Shown here piece by piece: positions 47,174 through 63,233 of a stretch of 64,000 bases of DNA (within the stretch, counting starts at the first letter, position 1; each line of letters begins with the position of its first letter). The position numbers and the translations under genes are program-made. The notes beneath the pieces were generated by a model, which saw nothing but the letters and a program-made list of their open reading frames with translations, did not search any database and had not been told where the DNA came from. Source of the stretch: Blasia pusilla (lineage: Eukaryota > Marchantiophyta > Marchantiopsida > Blasiales); assembly GCA_050084515.1 (NCBI GenBank), contig CM114271.1, positions 44,764,001 through 44,828,000 on the forward strand, in the 5' to 3' direction.

Positions 47174-48877
47174 TCAAAGGGAAGGTTTATTCAAAAATTC
47201 CACACACAAAATGAAGGTGCCCCTGTTTCTGAAAGGCATAACAAGATGAGAGGGCCATAACCCTACACTATCAATGGCATCTCCACCATAAATCTGCACT
47301 CGATCGTCAACCATATTTGGAAACGGAAATACATATTTCTTCTTGCAGACCTCTCTCAAATGGAGAACAGAATGCCCATCTGGAATGTCACGTCCATGGA
47401 AAGTAGAAAAACCATCATGCAGGCTGCCATAACCTACAACCATAGAGGGGTTCTCACGTGATACCAATTGCTGCAACGGAGGCACAACAGATTTCAACAC
47501 CGGCTTGGTAGCCTCTCGGGTCCTCTTCCTAAGTGTTGCTCTTCTCACCACCATTGGCTTTTAAAAAGATCCAACAGATCCGACTCCATGGGTCCACCAC
47601 TCCCCAACATCCTTGCACTATCCTCATTCTCCTCTGAAAATACCGTGGCCTCCAAATTGCATCTCCGCGATGTCCTCACTTGGCCTTTGCCTACAACGGC
47701 CGGGGCCTCATATGTGGTCTCTACAATCACAATCAACAAGAACGTCTCACTACCCTTTCAAATAGATAAAGATTTTCAGCAACTTCAAAGTAAAATGCAC
47801 AACATCACTCTAAACTCACATACTTGAACTCAAAGGGTCACCCTCAAACACAAGTAGCTTTAACCTCTCTTGTGCCTCCCTTTTTCTTTGGACCAGTTGG
47901 TGCAATGCCAACGTCTATATCTAGTCCTCTTATTGTATGAACACCCTTGGAAACCTGTGGAAGAACTGGAGGCGAAGGCACAATAGTAACGAGCTTGGAG
48001 AGGGTGCACCCTCCCTTGAAGGCGGTCCGCTGATTGGGTGAGAAGAGGATACACTCAAAAGCATAGAGGCAAGTGCTCCACTAGGAGCAGGGTCTCAATC
48101 ATTAACTCTATGAGGAGAGGAAACAACTCTTGGATTTTCCGATCTCTCCTTAGAACCCCTTATGTCCTCATGGTCCCTTCTCAAGCTCATGGAAATCAAT
48201 TCCATCAACTTTGTGAAGTTCTCTTGTTGATTAGCAAAAACAGTCATTATGCTTGCCTCTAGCATGTCCATGTTGCTGGAGAATACATCCATGCGATCAA
48301 TTATGTAAGTCATAGACTCAGGAAACAACTCCTCCATAGACTTTAATCGGGCAGAGATCTCTGTCAACTTAGATGTTCCCGGCGCCTGAAATACAAGACC
48401 TGGATCTCAATCTATATCAACATGCATGTACTAGAAATACAGTAGATTCACCTCTATTCTAAAGCAACCTGCTTTGACACTATACTTGTACCATAACTCC
48501 TTTGGTTCTTTGCCTCCTCATGCACCTGCGCATTAGTAGGGGTTTGTCCTTTTTCTTTTCTCTACAACACATGTAATATGGACCAAGTTCAGTCTACCAA
48601 ACACCAATTGCCAAACTATATGCATGGTGGTAATAGAAATTAAAGATGGTTCCTTCAATATTATTCATACCAGACGTTCTGCAATTGGTGCATTCCCTTT
48701 TCTTCCTGCAGGGTTTGGATTGGTCACCGTTGCCCATGATTTGGACATGTGCCCACTCTTTGTCTTTGCACTCTCGCTCATGAAGTGCGTAAGTAATCTC
48801 CCCCATTGGTTGGGGTCTATATGAGGTGGTGGGGCCACTTTCTTGCCTCCTCCAGCTTCTTTCCATGTCTCACGCAA
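47174..48877 (-). pseudogene. TNP1/Ptta-like CACTA protein remnant
   Basis: Three minus-strand blocks in order. First, 48877-48594, with PPHIDPNQWGRLLTHF...AKTKSGHMSKSW, resembling the plant transposase Ptta/En/Spm domain (P-x-I-x-x-x-x-W-x-x-L, then a K-S-x-x-x-x-x-N/S-W block). Second, a helical, probably coiled-coil stretch at 48367-48095. Third, 47554-47174, ending DAIDSVGLWPSHLV, like the C-terminal part of TNP1 proteins. The role in the family is DNA binding or accessory transposition function. Introns or frameshifts separate the blocks. Confidence 0.55.
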
Positions 48878-49006
48878 TCTAAATCTCTCTGTCTTGAGTA
48901 TTCGTTTAGAAATTGTTCTACGACTTGAGCGAATGCATACAAAGCCCCCTGAGGTTACATATTCCCAAGTATTACAATATTCAAGAAAAACCTCTACCGT
49001 GTGGCC

Positions 49007-49073
49007 ATCATCCCATTGTTAGGAAGGCACAAGCCATCATTGATGGCTTGTGCCTTCCTAACAATGGGATGAT
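49007..49073. repeat. Perfect 33-bp palindrome with a 1-base centre
   Basis: Arms 49007-49039 and 49041-49073 are exact reverse complements around T 49040. It lies inside the CACTA element. A palindrome this tight is normally unstable, so it may be young, or an assembly artefact. Confidence 0.85.
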
Positions 49074-49197
49074 CCTCCCCAGGGAGAATCCCCCCTGCAT
49101 CATGACAGATATGAAGAGTGACTTTGCGGGTGACCCCAAGCATTAGCCATGCTAATAGTGCTCCTCTATCCTCCCTCCACACAACAATGTCTATAAA

Positions 49198-49473
49198 TCA
49201 AACATACACATGGCGATTTTCTAAGCGGAATAGCCAATTCCTAGTTTGCCTTTGTCGCCTATTTGGGGTCCAATAACGGTTAGAGTAAGCATGAAAGTAA
49301 CAAATGTTTGCCCTTGCAGATTGTGGGAGGGCAAGGATATGGTCCAAGAGACTAGTAGGCCTGCTCATGGTAAAGATCTTGACCTTCACTTCAAAAGGAA
49401 GGCTCCTTAATCTGGACAAAAAGTACCCTCGGTTGTTTTGAACCATTGGTTGGAAAGAAACACCTGCCATCAC
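49198..49473 (-). other. Open frame of unknown nature inside the CACTA element
   Basis: A 91-residue frame, basic and Arg-rich near its C-terminus (TPNRRQRQTRNW). No family recognised. It lies close to a LINE-like fragment, so it may be part of the same remnant. Confidence 0.2.
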
Positions 49474-49570
49474 TCTGATGCCATCCAGAGAAGCTCAAAG
49501 CTCTAATAGCCACCAACGATTATAACACTTGAATCTTTGCACCAACACTTTATGGTCAACACTCACACTT

Positions 49571-49713
<143 letters not shown>

Positions 49714-49938
49714 TCATTAAGTAATGCCCGTCGTAGCCTTGTGACCATAGACCCCGCGCCCTGGTTTGACGGTGCTTGAGACTTGGGATGGTTGTAGAGA
49801 GAGAGAAGCAAGTGAAGAAGGTACCATATGAGAGGAGGGAGACACACTTATATAGTGTGAGTGCTGACCAAACAACGTGTTTGTGCAGAGCTTCCAAATG
49901 TCAACCAAGAAACTCTTCACCACACCATCTACTTTACC

Positions 49939-50265
49939 TCATTGAGATCCCCAATAGACATTACTTACCAGTGCAACAACTTTGGGCAATGAATCAAGCC
50001 TATTGAACGTGTTGAACAATTTTGGTGCTACCAGCTTAGCAATATTAGCATATGCTCTTGCTATGTGTGTTGTGAATTTTGCGTAGGAGACCAAGTAATG
50101 ACTAGAGGTTTCATCCCCATCGTCACACAAGGCGCAAGAGTTTAGTTGTGTTCCCATCCGGCTTTTCTTATGGTTCAAGGGGATTGCTCCCGTTCTGAAC
50201 TCATTAAGTAGTTGTGTTCCCATCCTACTTTTCCATCCCTTTTGGTCACTTGGCCACTTAGCCAC
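49939..50265 (-). pseudogene. LINE-like reverse transcriptase zinc-binding remnant
   Basis: The minus-strand frame contains CALCDDGDETSSHYLVSYAKF, resembling the zinc-binding region at the end of plant LINE-type reverse transcriptases (C-x-x-C...E-T-x-x-H...C). The final Cys is Tyr here. An 18-base direct repeat (coding KSRMGTQL twice) lies in it. No RT core is visible. Confidence 0.4.
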
Positions 50266-50299
50266 AGATTATCTTGCCTCTAGCCACTATCCAGATTAG

Positions 50300-53749
<3,450 letters not shown>

Positions 53750-53890
53750 TCTAAGTTTACACTAGTCACTAATTGTGACTAAACCATTTTGTGAGTAATT
53801 AGCGAGTCATTTGATCAATTTCTAAGTAACTAAGTGAAACTAGAATGACTCTTAGTAACACGAGTCACAAACATATGGGTTAAAAATGGC
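53750..53890. repeat. CACTA subterminal repeats, right
   Basis: Fewer copies of the same GACTA/AGTCA words, such as ACTAGTCACTAATTGTGACT, next to the right terminal repeat. Confidence 0.65.
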
Positions 53891-53906
53891 CTCTTTTCTA
53901 CTAGTG

Positions 53907-55016
53907 CAACCTGCTTCAACTTCCCAAGATACTCACTCGCTTACGCATCCTTCATGTATCTGTCACAAATCCTTCTTTTGAGGTCTGTTTCATTAGGGAA
54001 CATTGCTCTCAAGACTTGTGTCGTCGATGGCATATGCTCATCCTTATGACCTTACGCATCTAGAATGCGATTATCTTTCCCCAATTTGTGGATACCTCCA
54101 CATTCGTCAACGCCAAGGTATCATGCCATCGAAGTTGCTCTGGTGTTACGCGATCCTGGGTCTCAAAATACTTGAGCGATATGTTATCTGTGAATACTCG
54201 AGTCTTGTGAAGTCCCAAACACTGATGCCACTTCCTCAAACAATGAACCACCACAAAAAACTCTTTCTCATGAGTGGACCATCTCCTTCGGTATCGCCAC
54301 TTCCTCAAACAATGAACCACCACGAAAAACTCTTTCTCATGAGTGGACCATCTCCTTTGGTATCGCTAAGCTTCTTGTCTCGTACATAACATGTCTCCCT
54401 TTTTGTACCAACATTCCTGCAATCGCGAAATCACTAGCATCTCTAGTGTTTTCGAATAGATGAGTATGTCATCTATGTAAATGATCCCATATTCATTTGT
54501 CTCTTTATGAAAGATGGAGTTCATCAAAGTGGTGAACATTGGACATGGCATTACCACAAAATCGAACAAACTGTATCTCGTCCTACACGCAATCTTCTCT
54601 ACATCCGCTTCGGCAATCTGAATCTATTAATATCCTCATTTCAGGTCGATCCGAATGAAATACTTGGCACTTGACAATCGATCAAAGAGGTCATCCATCC
54701 TCAAAAGAGGATAGTTTTTCCTTACCGTCACTTTCTTCAGCGCTTAGTAATCGACACAGACTCTCAACTTTCCATCCTTCTTCTTCACAAAGAGAACGGG
54801 TGTTCCATAAGGTGACTTGCTAGTTTGGATGTAACCCCTCTGTAGGAGTTCACCCAACTTTTTCTTCAACTCAACAAGTTCTTCTTGATTCAACCTGTAT
54901 GATGCTTTTGAAGGTGGTTGAGATCCGGGTATCACCTCTATCTTATGATCAACCGCCCTATGTGATGGCAACTCACCCAGAAGCTTCTTAGTCAAAACAT
55001 CTCCAAATTCTTTCAC
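53907..55016 (-). pseudogene. Chromovirus reverse transcriptase and RNase H
   Basis: RT from 55016: fingers YGTPVLFVKKKDGKLRVCVDY (about 54815-54755) and catalytic YIDDILIYS at about 54490-54460. RNase H remains near 54323-54060 (HEKEFFVVVHCLRKW, VFTDN). A tandem in-frame duplication of 69 bp lies in RNase H (54227-54364). The frame runs into the CACTA insertion at 53907. Confidence 0.82.
54227..54364. repeat. 69-bp tandem duplication in chromovirus RNase H
   Basis: Units 54227-54295 and 54296-54364 differ at a few sites. The length is a multiple of three, so 23 residues are repeated in frame. Confidence 0.85.
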
Positions 55017-55062
55017 AATTCTCTAGCTTGAGTGTTTCAGGGATTTCCCTTGAAGCTGAGTT

Positions 55063-55983
55063 CTAATCTCTACATCTGGCGCTTGCGTCATCCTCTACTT
55101 GTCTCATCAAGCAAAGGAATCCTTCCTCTAACTCTTTCAAACTCTTCCTCGTGATGGCGTTCACCAACTTTGTCTTTCTAGGAACCTCATGAACCAATCT
55201 GACGTGCATCCATTTGCCATTCACCAAGACGCTCAACCTCAAAGGTCTTTGCCTAAGTTCCACCTCATATGCATCTAAGAACCTGTTCCCCAAGAATCCA
55301 TCAATTTTGTCCATATTTCAAACTGTGAAATTCTCCTTCAACTCAAATACCCCGCATCCCACAACTAGTCCTAAAACGAACTCTAAGGTCTGGTGAGACT
55401 TGCCTCTTGCGAAACCCAACCTAATGGGTTCTTCCGCCTTAGTGGTCAACAACCCCAATGTCTTCACGATTCTGGGGCTCAAGAAGGAGTGCGTAGCATC
55501 TATATCAACGAGCAACATCACATCGCGATTAGCAATCTTGGATCCTAGGTAAACCAAATTGGGCATCCTCTTGGTGACTTGGAGAGATGTATCTAGGTCT
55601 CTCGCCAATAAAAACTTAGTAGAAAATGCAATCATACTCGGTTTACTAACCGTGGGCCTGACACATTCCTTAGCCATATGCCCAGGTTCGCCACAATTGT
55701 AACAAATCACTTTGGCTTTTGTTGACTTTGAGTACGGCGGCCCTCTTGGCTTTGTGTTGAATACCACTCATTTTGTTGTTGGCGCAAGAGACTCTCCATG
55801 CTTGCGCTCATCCCCATTCCAAACCCTCTAGGACGTCCCTTTATTTTTCGGTAACTTCGAAAAACTTTTATGCTCGAAGGGTTTCTGGCTTTGGACCTCA
55901 TCGTCCTGAATCCACTCCGTTAGCCTCAAAAGCTCCACGCACGTCTCTGGTAGGTGAGGCATAGATAAGAGGGCCTTTTTGGC
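55063..55983 (-). pseudogene. Chromovirus gag C-terminus, CCHC knuckle and protease
   Basis: Gag runs from 55983 down, with a CCHC knuckle CYNCGEPGHMAKEC at about 55704-55663. The protease follows, with the D-S-G-A-T-H-S-F type motif reading DIDATHSF (about 55505-55480). A linker to RT ends at about 55063. Together with 63843-64000 it makes one gag gene split by copy 3. Confidence 0.82.
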
Positions 55984-55987
55984 GCTT
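55984..55987. repeat. Target-site duplication GCTT, left of copy 3
   Basis: GCTT here and at 63843-63846. Removing copy 3 together with one GCTT joins the two parts of the chromovirus gag in the same reading frame. Confidence 0.78.
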
Positions 55988-56462
55988 TATCACATCTCAT
56001 TTCAACGAAGGTAGAGTTCTATCGCGTTGACGACATAGAGAATCAGTGGGCTATTCGAGTGTAACTTCATCCCGGAATGTCGGATGAGGTTGGCGAGAGG
56101 TCTGTTGTATCAGGAATATTGTTTATGGTGATTTCCCTATTTTGGTTTTAGGCTGTCAGATGACCCGTTGACCGAGTCAACAATCACTCGGTAACTTGTG
56201 CACGCAGGTTATCGTTTGGAGGCTATTTTTGGGGGAAGAGCCGTTTGGCTCTTTCCAAGAGTATAAGAGTGAGAGAGATGGCTTTCTCAAGCCATCTTTC
56301 TCATGTTGAGCCTTATGAGCACCTCTTTTGCATAGACATATGTGGGTGTGTAGGAGTTAGGGTACTAGCGTCCGGATTTCCCCACTAGCGTTCGATATGT
56401 CGATGTAGATTCATGAGTGGAGTTTTAGGCCGGGTGAGCCATTTTTCCTACTTTTGATTTTA
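55988..56462 (+). repeat. Block X of copy 3
   Basis: Clearly related to 6213-6693. It keeps the GAAGAGCC/GGCTCTT hairpin halves, a TATA box and the GGAGTTTTAGGCCGGGTG end. Confidence 0.82.
56262..56305 (+). promoter_or_regulatory. TATA box and self-primer of copy 3
   Basis: TATAAG at 56262, then CATCTTTCTCATG at 56293-56305, 31 bases on, the same spacing as copy 1. It pairs exactly with 56463-56475. Confidence 0.8.
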
Positions 56463-56475
56463 CATGAGAAAGATG
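56463..56475 (+). other. Self-complementary primer-binding site of copy 3
   Basis: CATGAGAAAGATG, identical to copy 1 and directly after block X. Confidence 0.8.
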
Positions 56476-58182
56476 CAAGGGCAGGGGGAATTCATTGTTT
56501 GCAGGTAGGCAAGCGAGTTGCATCGGTTGGGGAGCTCTTGGAGACATATGTGTCGCGTTTGTTTGTCTTTTTTAAAGTTTGAGAGGCCGTGCACGGAAGC
56601 GCTGCTCATTTTCTCCTGATTTTTGCGGGTGGCGGACTAGAGTAGAGAAGCAGCAGAGTGGCGGACATGGTGCTCGAGTGTAGCACAGAGAGAGAGAGAG
56701 AGAGAACACATTAGGTCACGAAGTGCAACCACCTTGAGGAGGCCGGCCAGGCTAGGTTGCAATTTAGGGCAAGACATTTAGGTCAGGGGCACCGCTCAAG
56801 TTTTGTATAGTTGCGGGTGGAATTTCGGAAGCCAGGGGTAGGCGGGTGGAGTCCGCAAAGTTGAGGGTAAGGAGCCGTTGAGCTAACGCACGAGGTGCAA
56901 AGATTGGGGTGCAGAGTGCGTGGACAGGAGTTGAGAGGCCGTAGGGGATAAGGAAGGCCATTAGGGTCGGGTGACGTACATACGTACATGCCTTTTAACA
57001 TATGTACCATTAAGGGCGGATGCAAGGCCGCATAGGGTGGCGAGCCCGAATGTAGTTGGGCTAGGGAGAAAGGGACGGGGAAGGATGAGGGCACGGGCCA
57101 AGGCCTTCCCCCCCCGGCCGCCTCCATTTAAGTCTGGGAAGGGGTAGAAGGCATTATGGCTCCAAGACAGTAGGAAGGAGTAAGGGCTGGCTCATAGGGA
57201 GCCGCGCCACGCAAGCAGAGCAGGGAGGTAAATGTTTGGGGCTAGGTGAGAGCGACGGGAGGGCTTGGGCCGCACGCTGGGAGACGCCGCACCGGGCTAG
57301 GAAGGAGGAAGGAACGAAGGTGAGAGCAAGGGATGGCTGCATAGGGCGGCGTGCCCGGAGCTCCAAGGACATAGGAAGCTTCATAGGGCAGCGCACCAGC
57401 CAGTCAAGTAAGGGCCGCGGATGGGGCAGCCAGAGTTGGAGAAGGAGATGGGTTGGGAGTGGCTTGGACGGTGTAGGGGTTGAACGTGGTAGGGCAGTCC
57501 GACATGGTACCACAGTTGATGGAAATGACGTGGTAAAGTTGGACGTGGTTGGGGTTGAGCGTGGTTGAGCATTGGTGACACTTGGTGTTTCGCGAGCATG
57601 ATGGGATTCGCGATGGGAGTTTGGCAGTTATTACAAGTCGGTTGGGGGTCAACTCATTAGTTCTTCACCGACTGGGAATTGCGAGGGTTGTGATGGGGAC
57701 ACACGCGCCAACGCAAACGGGAAGGTCAATGTGTTGGTCAAAGAGGGTGTCGTGTTGCGGAGGTTTTCATATCACATGGAGGAGTGAGCGTTGACGGTGC
57801 CGTAGGTTGGAGGGCGTGATCTGGTTACCCATTCGAGTCCTTTTTCTTGCACTTATCTTATGTGATTGAGAGTGCTGGATGGCGGGTAGTTTCTAGGGCT
57901 AGATGGATGTAGCGATGGTGACGAGTGTAGACACCTTTCATATGTAGCATGTTGGTGGATATACTATAGTTTCCAAGTAGGGGTCACGTGTGTTAGTGGC
58001 TTAGGTGAGTTAGTTGGGAGGCTCATGGTGAGCCCGAGTGTTGAGTGTGTGTGAGGCCGGGTGTGTCGTCACGGGATTTCCATTAGCGTAGGTGAGCCAC
58101 GGAGGAGTGTGGGAGATTCTTGGTGAGTCTGAGTGCTTGAGCGGGTGAGACACGGTTTGTCATCACGACATTCTTCCAGGGT
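56476..58182 (+). other. Untranslated leader of copy 3
   Basis: About 1.7 kb, G-rich, with stretches matching the leader of copy 1. A short AG run lies at 56688-56704. Open frames here have no domain. Confidence 0.55.
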
Positions 58183-59140
58183 TTGGAAGAACGGGGTATT
58201 ACGAGCAGTAATAGTGGATTGACATGGAGTGGTGTGAGGTATCGAGGGGTTTCTAGTGAGGAACCACACCAACTTCCATCCATGGCTGGATCGTCATCAC
58301 TAGACAACGGTTCTAGTGATGAGATCTCAGACAGTGACGGTGATACATGGAGAGAGATCAACGACATGGGCCACCAAGGCATGCATCGTTTCTCGGGTGC
58401 GGTAGGCACCATAGATCTACATGATTTCATCCAAGAGTTTGACACGTGATGCGACTTTCAGGAGATACGGACCCCTACGCGGTTCAACCCTTTTATGGCA
58501 TGGAAAGGGTGGTTCTAGCACTTGAAGGGTCCGCCGATGGATGACTGCATGGAGTTCCAATCTCTATACTCTACAGAGATCGATGCTTGGAGGGTCCGCC
58601 GATGGATAACTGCATGGAGTTCCAATCTCTATACTCTACAGAGATCGATGCTTGGAGGGTGTATTGGGCTCCAGGATATGCGTCCACTATTGGTCGCAAG
58701 GCGTATGATGGGATAGTGAGGGCGGAGAGACCTACACTATCAGCTTGGGAATGAGATGGAGAGGATGGCAGTGAGACTGGTGAGGTGGTAGAGACCTCTT
58801 GTGGTAGAAGACCACCAAGTTTCAGTCCTACAATGGATTTCTTTCGATAGTTGGGGAGGAGCTACTAGGGCATGCGGATCGACAAGCTGGAAAATCTACA
58901 AGATTTTCAACGGAGATCGGGTGAGAATCTGAGGGAGGCGTTCAAGCGAATGCATTGGTTGATCGTTGCCTCAAATGGGGTGACTCAGGCGCAGTCAATG
59001 CAGTATTGGTATGGGGTGCTGGATGAGGAGCTATGGAGGAGAGTTTGAGATGCGATGTTGCTTCACATGGGGAAGCCCACATTGAAGGTGGTCTTCTAGT
59101 TGTCTGAGCGGATAGAGCTCAACATGAGTAAGGAGTAGGT
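58183..59140 (+). pseudogene. Gag (capsid) remnant of copy 3
   Basis: Contains GTIDLHDFIQEFDT (about 58407-58449) and GPPMDDCMEFQ (about 58529), then a 65-bp tandem duplication (58527-58656) that shifts the frame. A QYWYGVLDEELWRRV block is at about 59000. Several stops occur at codons that are Trp, Arg or Gln in the other copies. Confidence 0.75.
58527..58656. repeat. 65-bp tandem duplication in copy 3 gag
   Basis: Units 58527-58591 and 58592-58656. The length is not a multiple of three, so gag is thrown out of frame. Confidence 0.85.
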
Positions 59141-59289
59141 GGTGATCACGGGATTTTTGCGAGATACGATAGATCCATGAGTAGAAGTAGACCCATAGAT
59201 CCCCCAAAATACATCAGTACCACCAGAGCAAGCCTCTGGGCCCAGAGAGCAAGGCGGGTATCATATGCCGATGAGGCAACGACCCGTAC

Positions 59290-60376
59290 CGACATATGTT
59301 TCCCAGTAGGGACCAGGGTTGGCTTGTTGGACGTGTGGTGGGTCACATAGGCAAAGGGACAGCCCACAACATGGGAGAGGGCCACGGGTGCCTCCCATTG
59401 CTCAGGAGCCACAGAGGATGGCCCCACCACACTTACAATGTGATCATTGTCACCAATATGGTCACACTAGGGAAAAGGTGTTATGATCTTCGCCGGGAGG
59501 TGCGTCTTGAGGTAGGCTGAGGACTTTGGGGCGAGAGAGTTGGTGGAGATTGAGTGGTAGATGATCGTGGTGGTAGAGTGCCATCACCAGTCACGGGAGA
59601 TGGAGGACGTGCACCCGATGCAGGGCTCCTTACGCGCATTGATCAGTTGGAGCAAAGGATTGCTGCCATGACGATGATGCAGTTACAGGCAGGCGCGGAG
59701 CTGAGAGTAGCTAGTGTAGCGCCAACCTCCACATTATACCATGATGTTGGTGAGGATTGTGCGGGGATGGGATTTATGTGTAGTACGGCTCAGGTTGAGC
59801 CTACTGCGGTGATGAATCGGGGTGCTGCAAGAGTAACCAAGCCATCGAGAGGTGGGGTTGAGATTGACCCATAGGAGGGGATTGATGGGCGGCAAGCCAG
59901 GGTTCCCCAGTCATTCACATTGTCGAAGGCACTACATACACCGTCGATGGTGCCTCGATGATCGGTAGTGTCCACGGGTGGGATAGGTGCGTCGATGTCA
60001 CAAGGAGTTGGAGAGATGACTCCTATGCCGGCTCGAGAGGAGCAAGTGTGGACCACGTTGTTGGAGATGGCCACTAGGATGAGCCACGCTCCGTTTTTTT
60101 CCGCCATGGAGTTGGCGACTTTGGGAGTTGGACCAGTGGATGTGTTACGGCTAGCCGCCACATTGTGTAGGCATGGAGAGTTGATTGCCTCTCGTTCAGA
60201 GATAGTTGAGGAGGTGGTGGGCTTGCCCTCGGAGCAGGAACTCACAACGTTCCCCACTAAGTCATGGCATGTGGCGGCGGCGGAAGTTGGTAGACATGCC
60301 AACTCGACCGGCCATAGAGTGAGCCATGACCACGCCAGTTGTGGTGTTGTTGGATAACTGAGAAGGAGTTTTTCTC
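59290..60376 (+). pseudogene. Nucleocapsid and spacer of copy 3
   Basis: CWTCGGSH at about 59328 and CDHCHQYGHTRE at about 59434 are the two decayed knuckles. The first has lost its last Cys. The spacer that follows contains ATLCRHGE (about 60155), matching ATLCERGG of copy 2 (about 37567), and ends before the protease. Confidence 0.65.
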
Positions 60377-60690
60377 TTGGTTAGTCCCACAAGTACGATG
60401 TACCACCCGCAGTGCTTCCTACTTGATTCTGGAGCGCATCCCTTGATGTTAGGGAAGGCGGCATGTTTGGCATTGGGATTACGGAAAGGCAACATTGAGC
60501 GTTGTCCCTTTCAGATACAGACCTCTTGTGGGGGCGTATCACCCACACAGTTCATGACTTGACATGATTTGGTGGTTAGACTCCAACCAGAGCATGAGTC
60601 GGATAATGCAATGGTGCGCAATCGGGCGATTACGACACCGACAAAGTCATATGATGTGTTGGTAGGGGGTACACTGTTGTACCCTTGCTA
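60377..60690 (+). pseudogene. Aspartic protease of copy 3
   Basis: LLDSGAHPLMLGKAACLALGL at about 60419-60480 keeps the catalytic Asp-Ser-Gly, unlike copy 2. RCPFQIQTSCGG follows. Stops start at about 60560. Sequence of this family ends near 60700 where another element begins. Confidence 0.68.
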
Positions 60691-60699
60691 GATTGGATT

Positions 60700-61930
60700 C
60701 AAGTGATTCCAATATGCTTATCGAAGACGGGAAAAAATTCAGCTTCGGGAAGCCGCAAAGTCACGCCGACTCGCAAAGCAGTTCAAAGGCGACATCCACA
60801 TACTTCGGCTTTGGGAAAAGACGAGGATTGAACCGAACTTCCAAGACCAAAGCGTGGAAGGGTAAACTTTGAGATGCCTTCAGAAACGGACGCAATGCCC
60901 CAAGAGGATCCTGATGAGACACCCGGCACTAGCGACGAGCCCCCCACTCTTCGTCACATGACACACACAGCAATGCACCTTGTGTGGTTTCTTAATGTGG
61001 CCGTTCCCGTCATGAATCAACTACAACGGGTATTATACTTGGGCGACGAAGCAGAAGTGGACAAGTATCTATAGGCGCTCGATGATATGAATTGTAGGGC
61101 ACAAGCTTTGTCAGATAATGAAGCACAATGAAGAGTGGCACGGAAACAGCTCCAGCTTTGCAATCAAGAACTCAAAGACACTAAAGCGACGCTTCATAAA
61201 ATTCAGACCGAGTTTGTACAAGCCCAGTATGAATCACAAAATGCACGCGAATGGGAAATCTTGGCAATCAATATGGAGTTTGGGGTGGATAAGTTGGTGT
61301 CTCAAGTCAAGGAAGCTTCGCAGCCGGTTTGACAGTACCAACACCAAGTGGCTCTTCTCAAAACAAATTTCAAGAAAGTAGCGGCGCAAAACGCCCAGAT
61401 GTCTAAGTTAACTTCAAGATCAATAGGAAACCAACACAGACTTGGTAGCACAATGGTCATAAGCCATAGGGAGGATCTCAATCTTGGAAGCCGAACAAAA
61501 GCTTCTCAATGAAGTGTAGCTAGACCCTAAAGATGGCAAGGAGATTGTCGAGGAAGCAGGGAAGAACTTCGAACAACAGATGATCAAAGAAATCACCTAT
61601 GTCAACAAACACTAGAAACGCCAGTTCGATAATCATACGAAGTCTCTCCCAGAATTAACACCCACCCTTAGGGTCAGTCTTGAAGAGCTTCCTTCGTTTA
61701 CACCCTCGGATGTCTTAGTCCAAAATGAAGTGCTTGGGACTTTGCTGGTCGTTATTAAGTGGCGAGAGAAAATGAGGAATCACACGCCTTATATCATCAA
61801 CAAACCTTTGACTATCCATGACCGTTTTCCTCCTGCAACCGAGTTTGATAGCCTAGAAGACACATTTATGGATTTAGATGTACCACCACGAAGTGTTCCC
61901 TGGGGCGTCTCACATTTGAGGGAGGGGGTA
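60700..61930 (+). pseudogene. 3' coding remnant of an LTR element inserted in copy 3
   Basis: Broken plus-strand frames, one with a coiled-coil-like Gln/Glu/Ala-rich segment (about 61135-61330). A purine tract GAGGGAGGGGGTA ends at 61930 where the LTR opens. Family not identified; no RT or integrase. The left boundary is only approximate. Confidence 0.4.
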
Positions 61931-63231
61931 TGTGATACCCAAAATTTTGTAATTTTGGAGATTTATACATTTTGATTCAAGGAATGAAGACTCTTTGAAG
62001 TAAAGTTTGTATATACAAGGCTATCTTGGATATTATTTTTACGTATTGGAAGAATGAGGAGTATTGGAGTGGATCACGAAGCTCCTAGGATAAGGCAAAG
62101 ACGTGGAAAATCAAGGACTTGCCTTGGAGGAGAGGGAAATAAGGTAACGAAGTCTAAAGACCAAGAGCGAAGCTTGAAAAAAAAAAACAATGAAGCCTTA
62201 TTAAGAATGTGTTTATGAAGTGCTTCACTCTTGAACAAAGCACGATGAAGAAGAAGAGGAAGAGGTACTTCGTTCGTCAACGAAGAACAAAGAACAAAGC
62301 ACTTGGAACAAACACGAAGAATGCATCGCTTTGTCCTCAGACAAAGAGGAAGAGCTTCGTCCTCAAAGGAAGAAGAAGAGGTTCTGACTTCGCAGTGAAG
62401 CTAAGACTGGTCGCGATTTCAAACGGCACACCGTGAGGGTAGTTAGGCTAGGAAGAGACGTGGTTTTTGGGACCACATAGAAAGTTAGAACAGTTATGAC
62501 TAGCGGATTCATAAGGATCATAGGAAAAGATAAGAGAATTGTAGATCAAAGTAGTTAAAAGATCCCAATAGGTACCTGCTCAACAAGAAGCGCTTTAGAC
62601 CTTTAGGACTACTACTGTCTCGAAAGATATTTAAGAAGCATGAAAGTAGTTATCAACATCATTCTCTCACAACGTCCTTATGTTGTAGGAATGGTCCAAG
62701 CAAGGGAGTAGTACCCTCTCATGCTTATATACAGTTTGAAGCTTTCTTATTCTTGATGGAATAGTAAAGAATTCCCTTCCGTCATTCTGATGTGCGACAT
62801 GTATTCATGAATAATCTCATTGGGACTGCAGGATGAAGAGTAGATCGGGAAAGCACTTTAACAATTAGAATAATCAACAGCAAGTTGTAAGAAATTTGTT
62901 CGACAGAGAGTAGCCTGCCAAGATGGATTGAGTTCCGAAAGTAGGAGAAGTCTTCTTGTTGAGATCTCAGTGAGGTTCTTTGGTGTTGAGTGAGTATCTA
63001 CCTGAGTGTGAATTCAATTTCATTGGAGAGAATCGAGGAAATAAATTGTGGTACTAATGAAGAAAATAATACAATGATAACTAATTGAATCCAAATTGTA
63101 TACACTTAATTATAACTATTGCAAGATAAACGCCAACTTAAACTCTCTTTTCAGATAATCGTAATCCTCTTGGGGATCGAACTCATTAAATTACCATAAA
63201 AGATCAATTATTATAATTCAAGGACATTACA
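61931..63231 (+). repeat. 3' LTR of the element inserted in copy 3
   Basis: Starts TGTGATACCC after a purine tract and ends GGACATTACA, giving 1.3 kb with TGT...ACA tips. Copy 3 coding sequence resumes right after it (from about 63234). The 5' LTR and a target duplication were not found. Confidence 0.55.
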
Positions 63232-63233
63232 GC

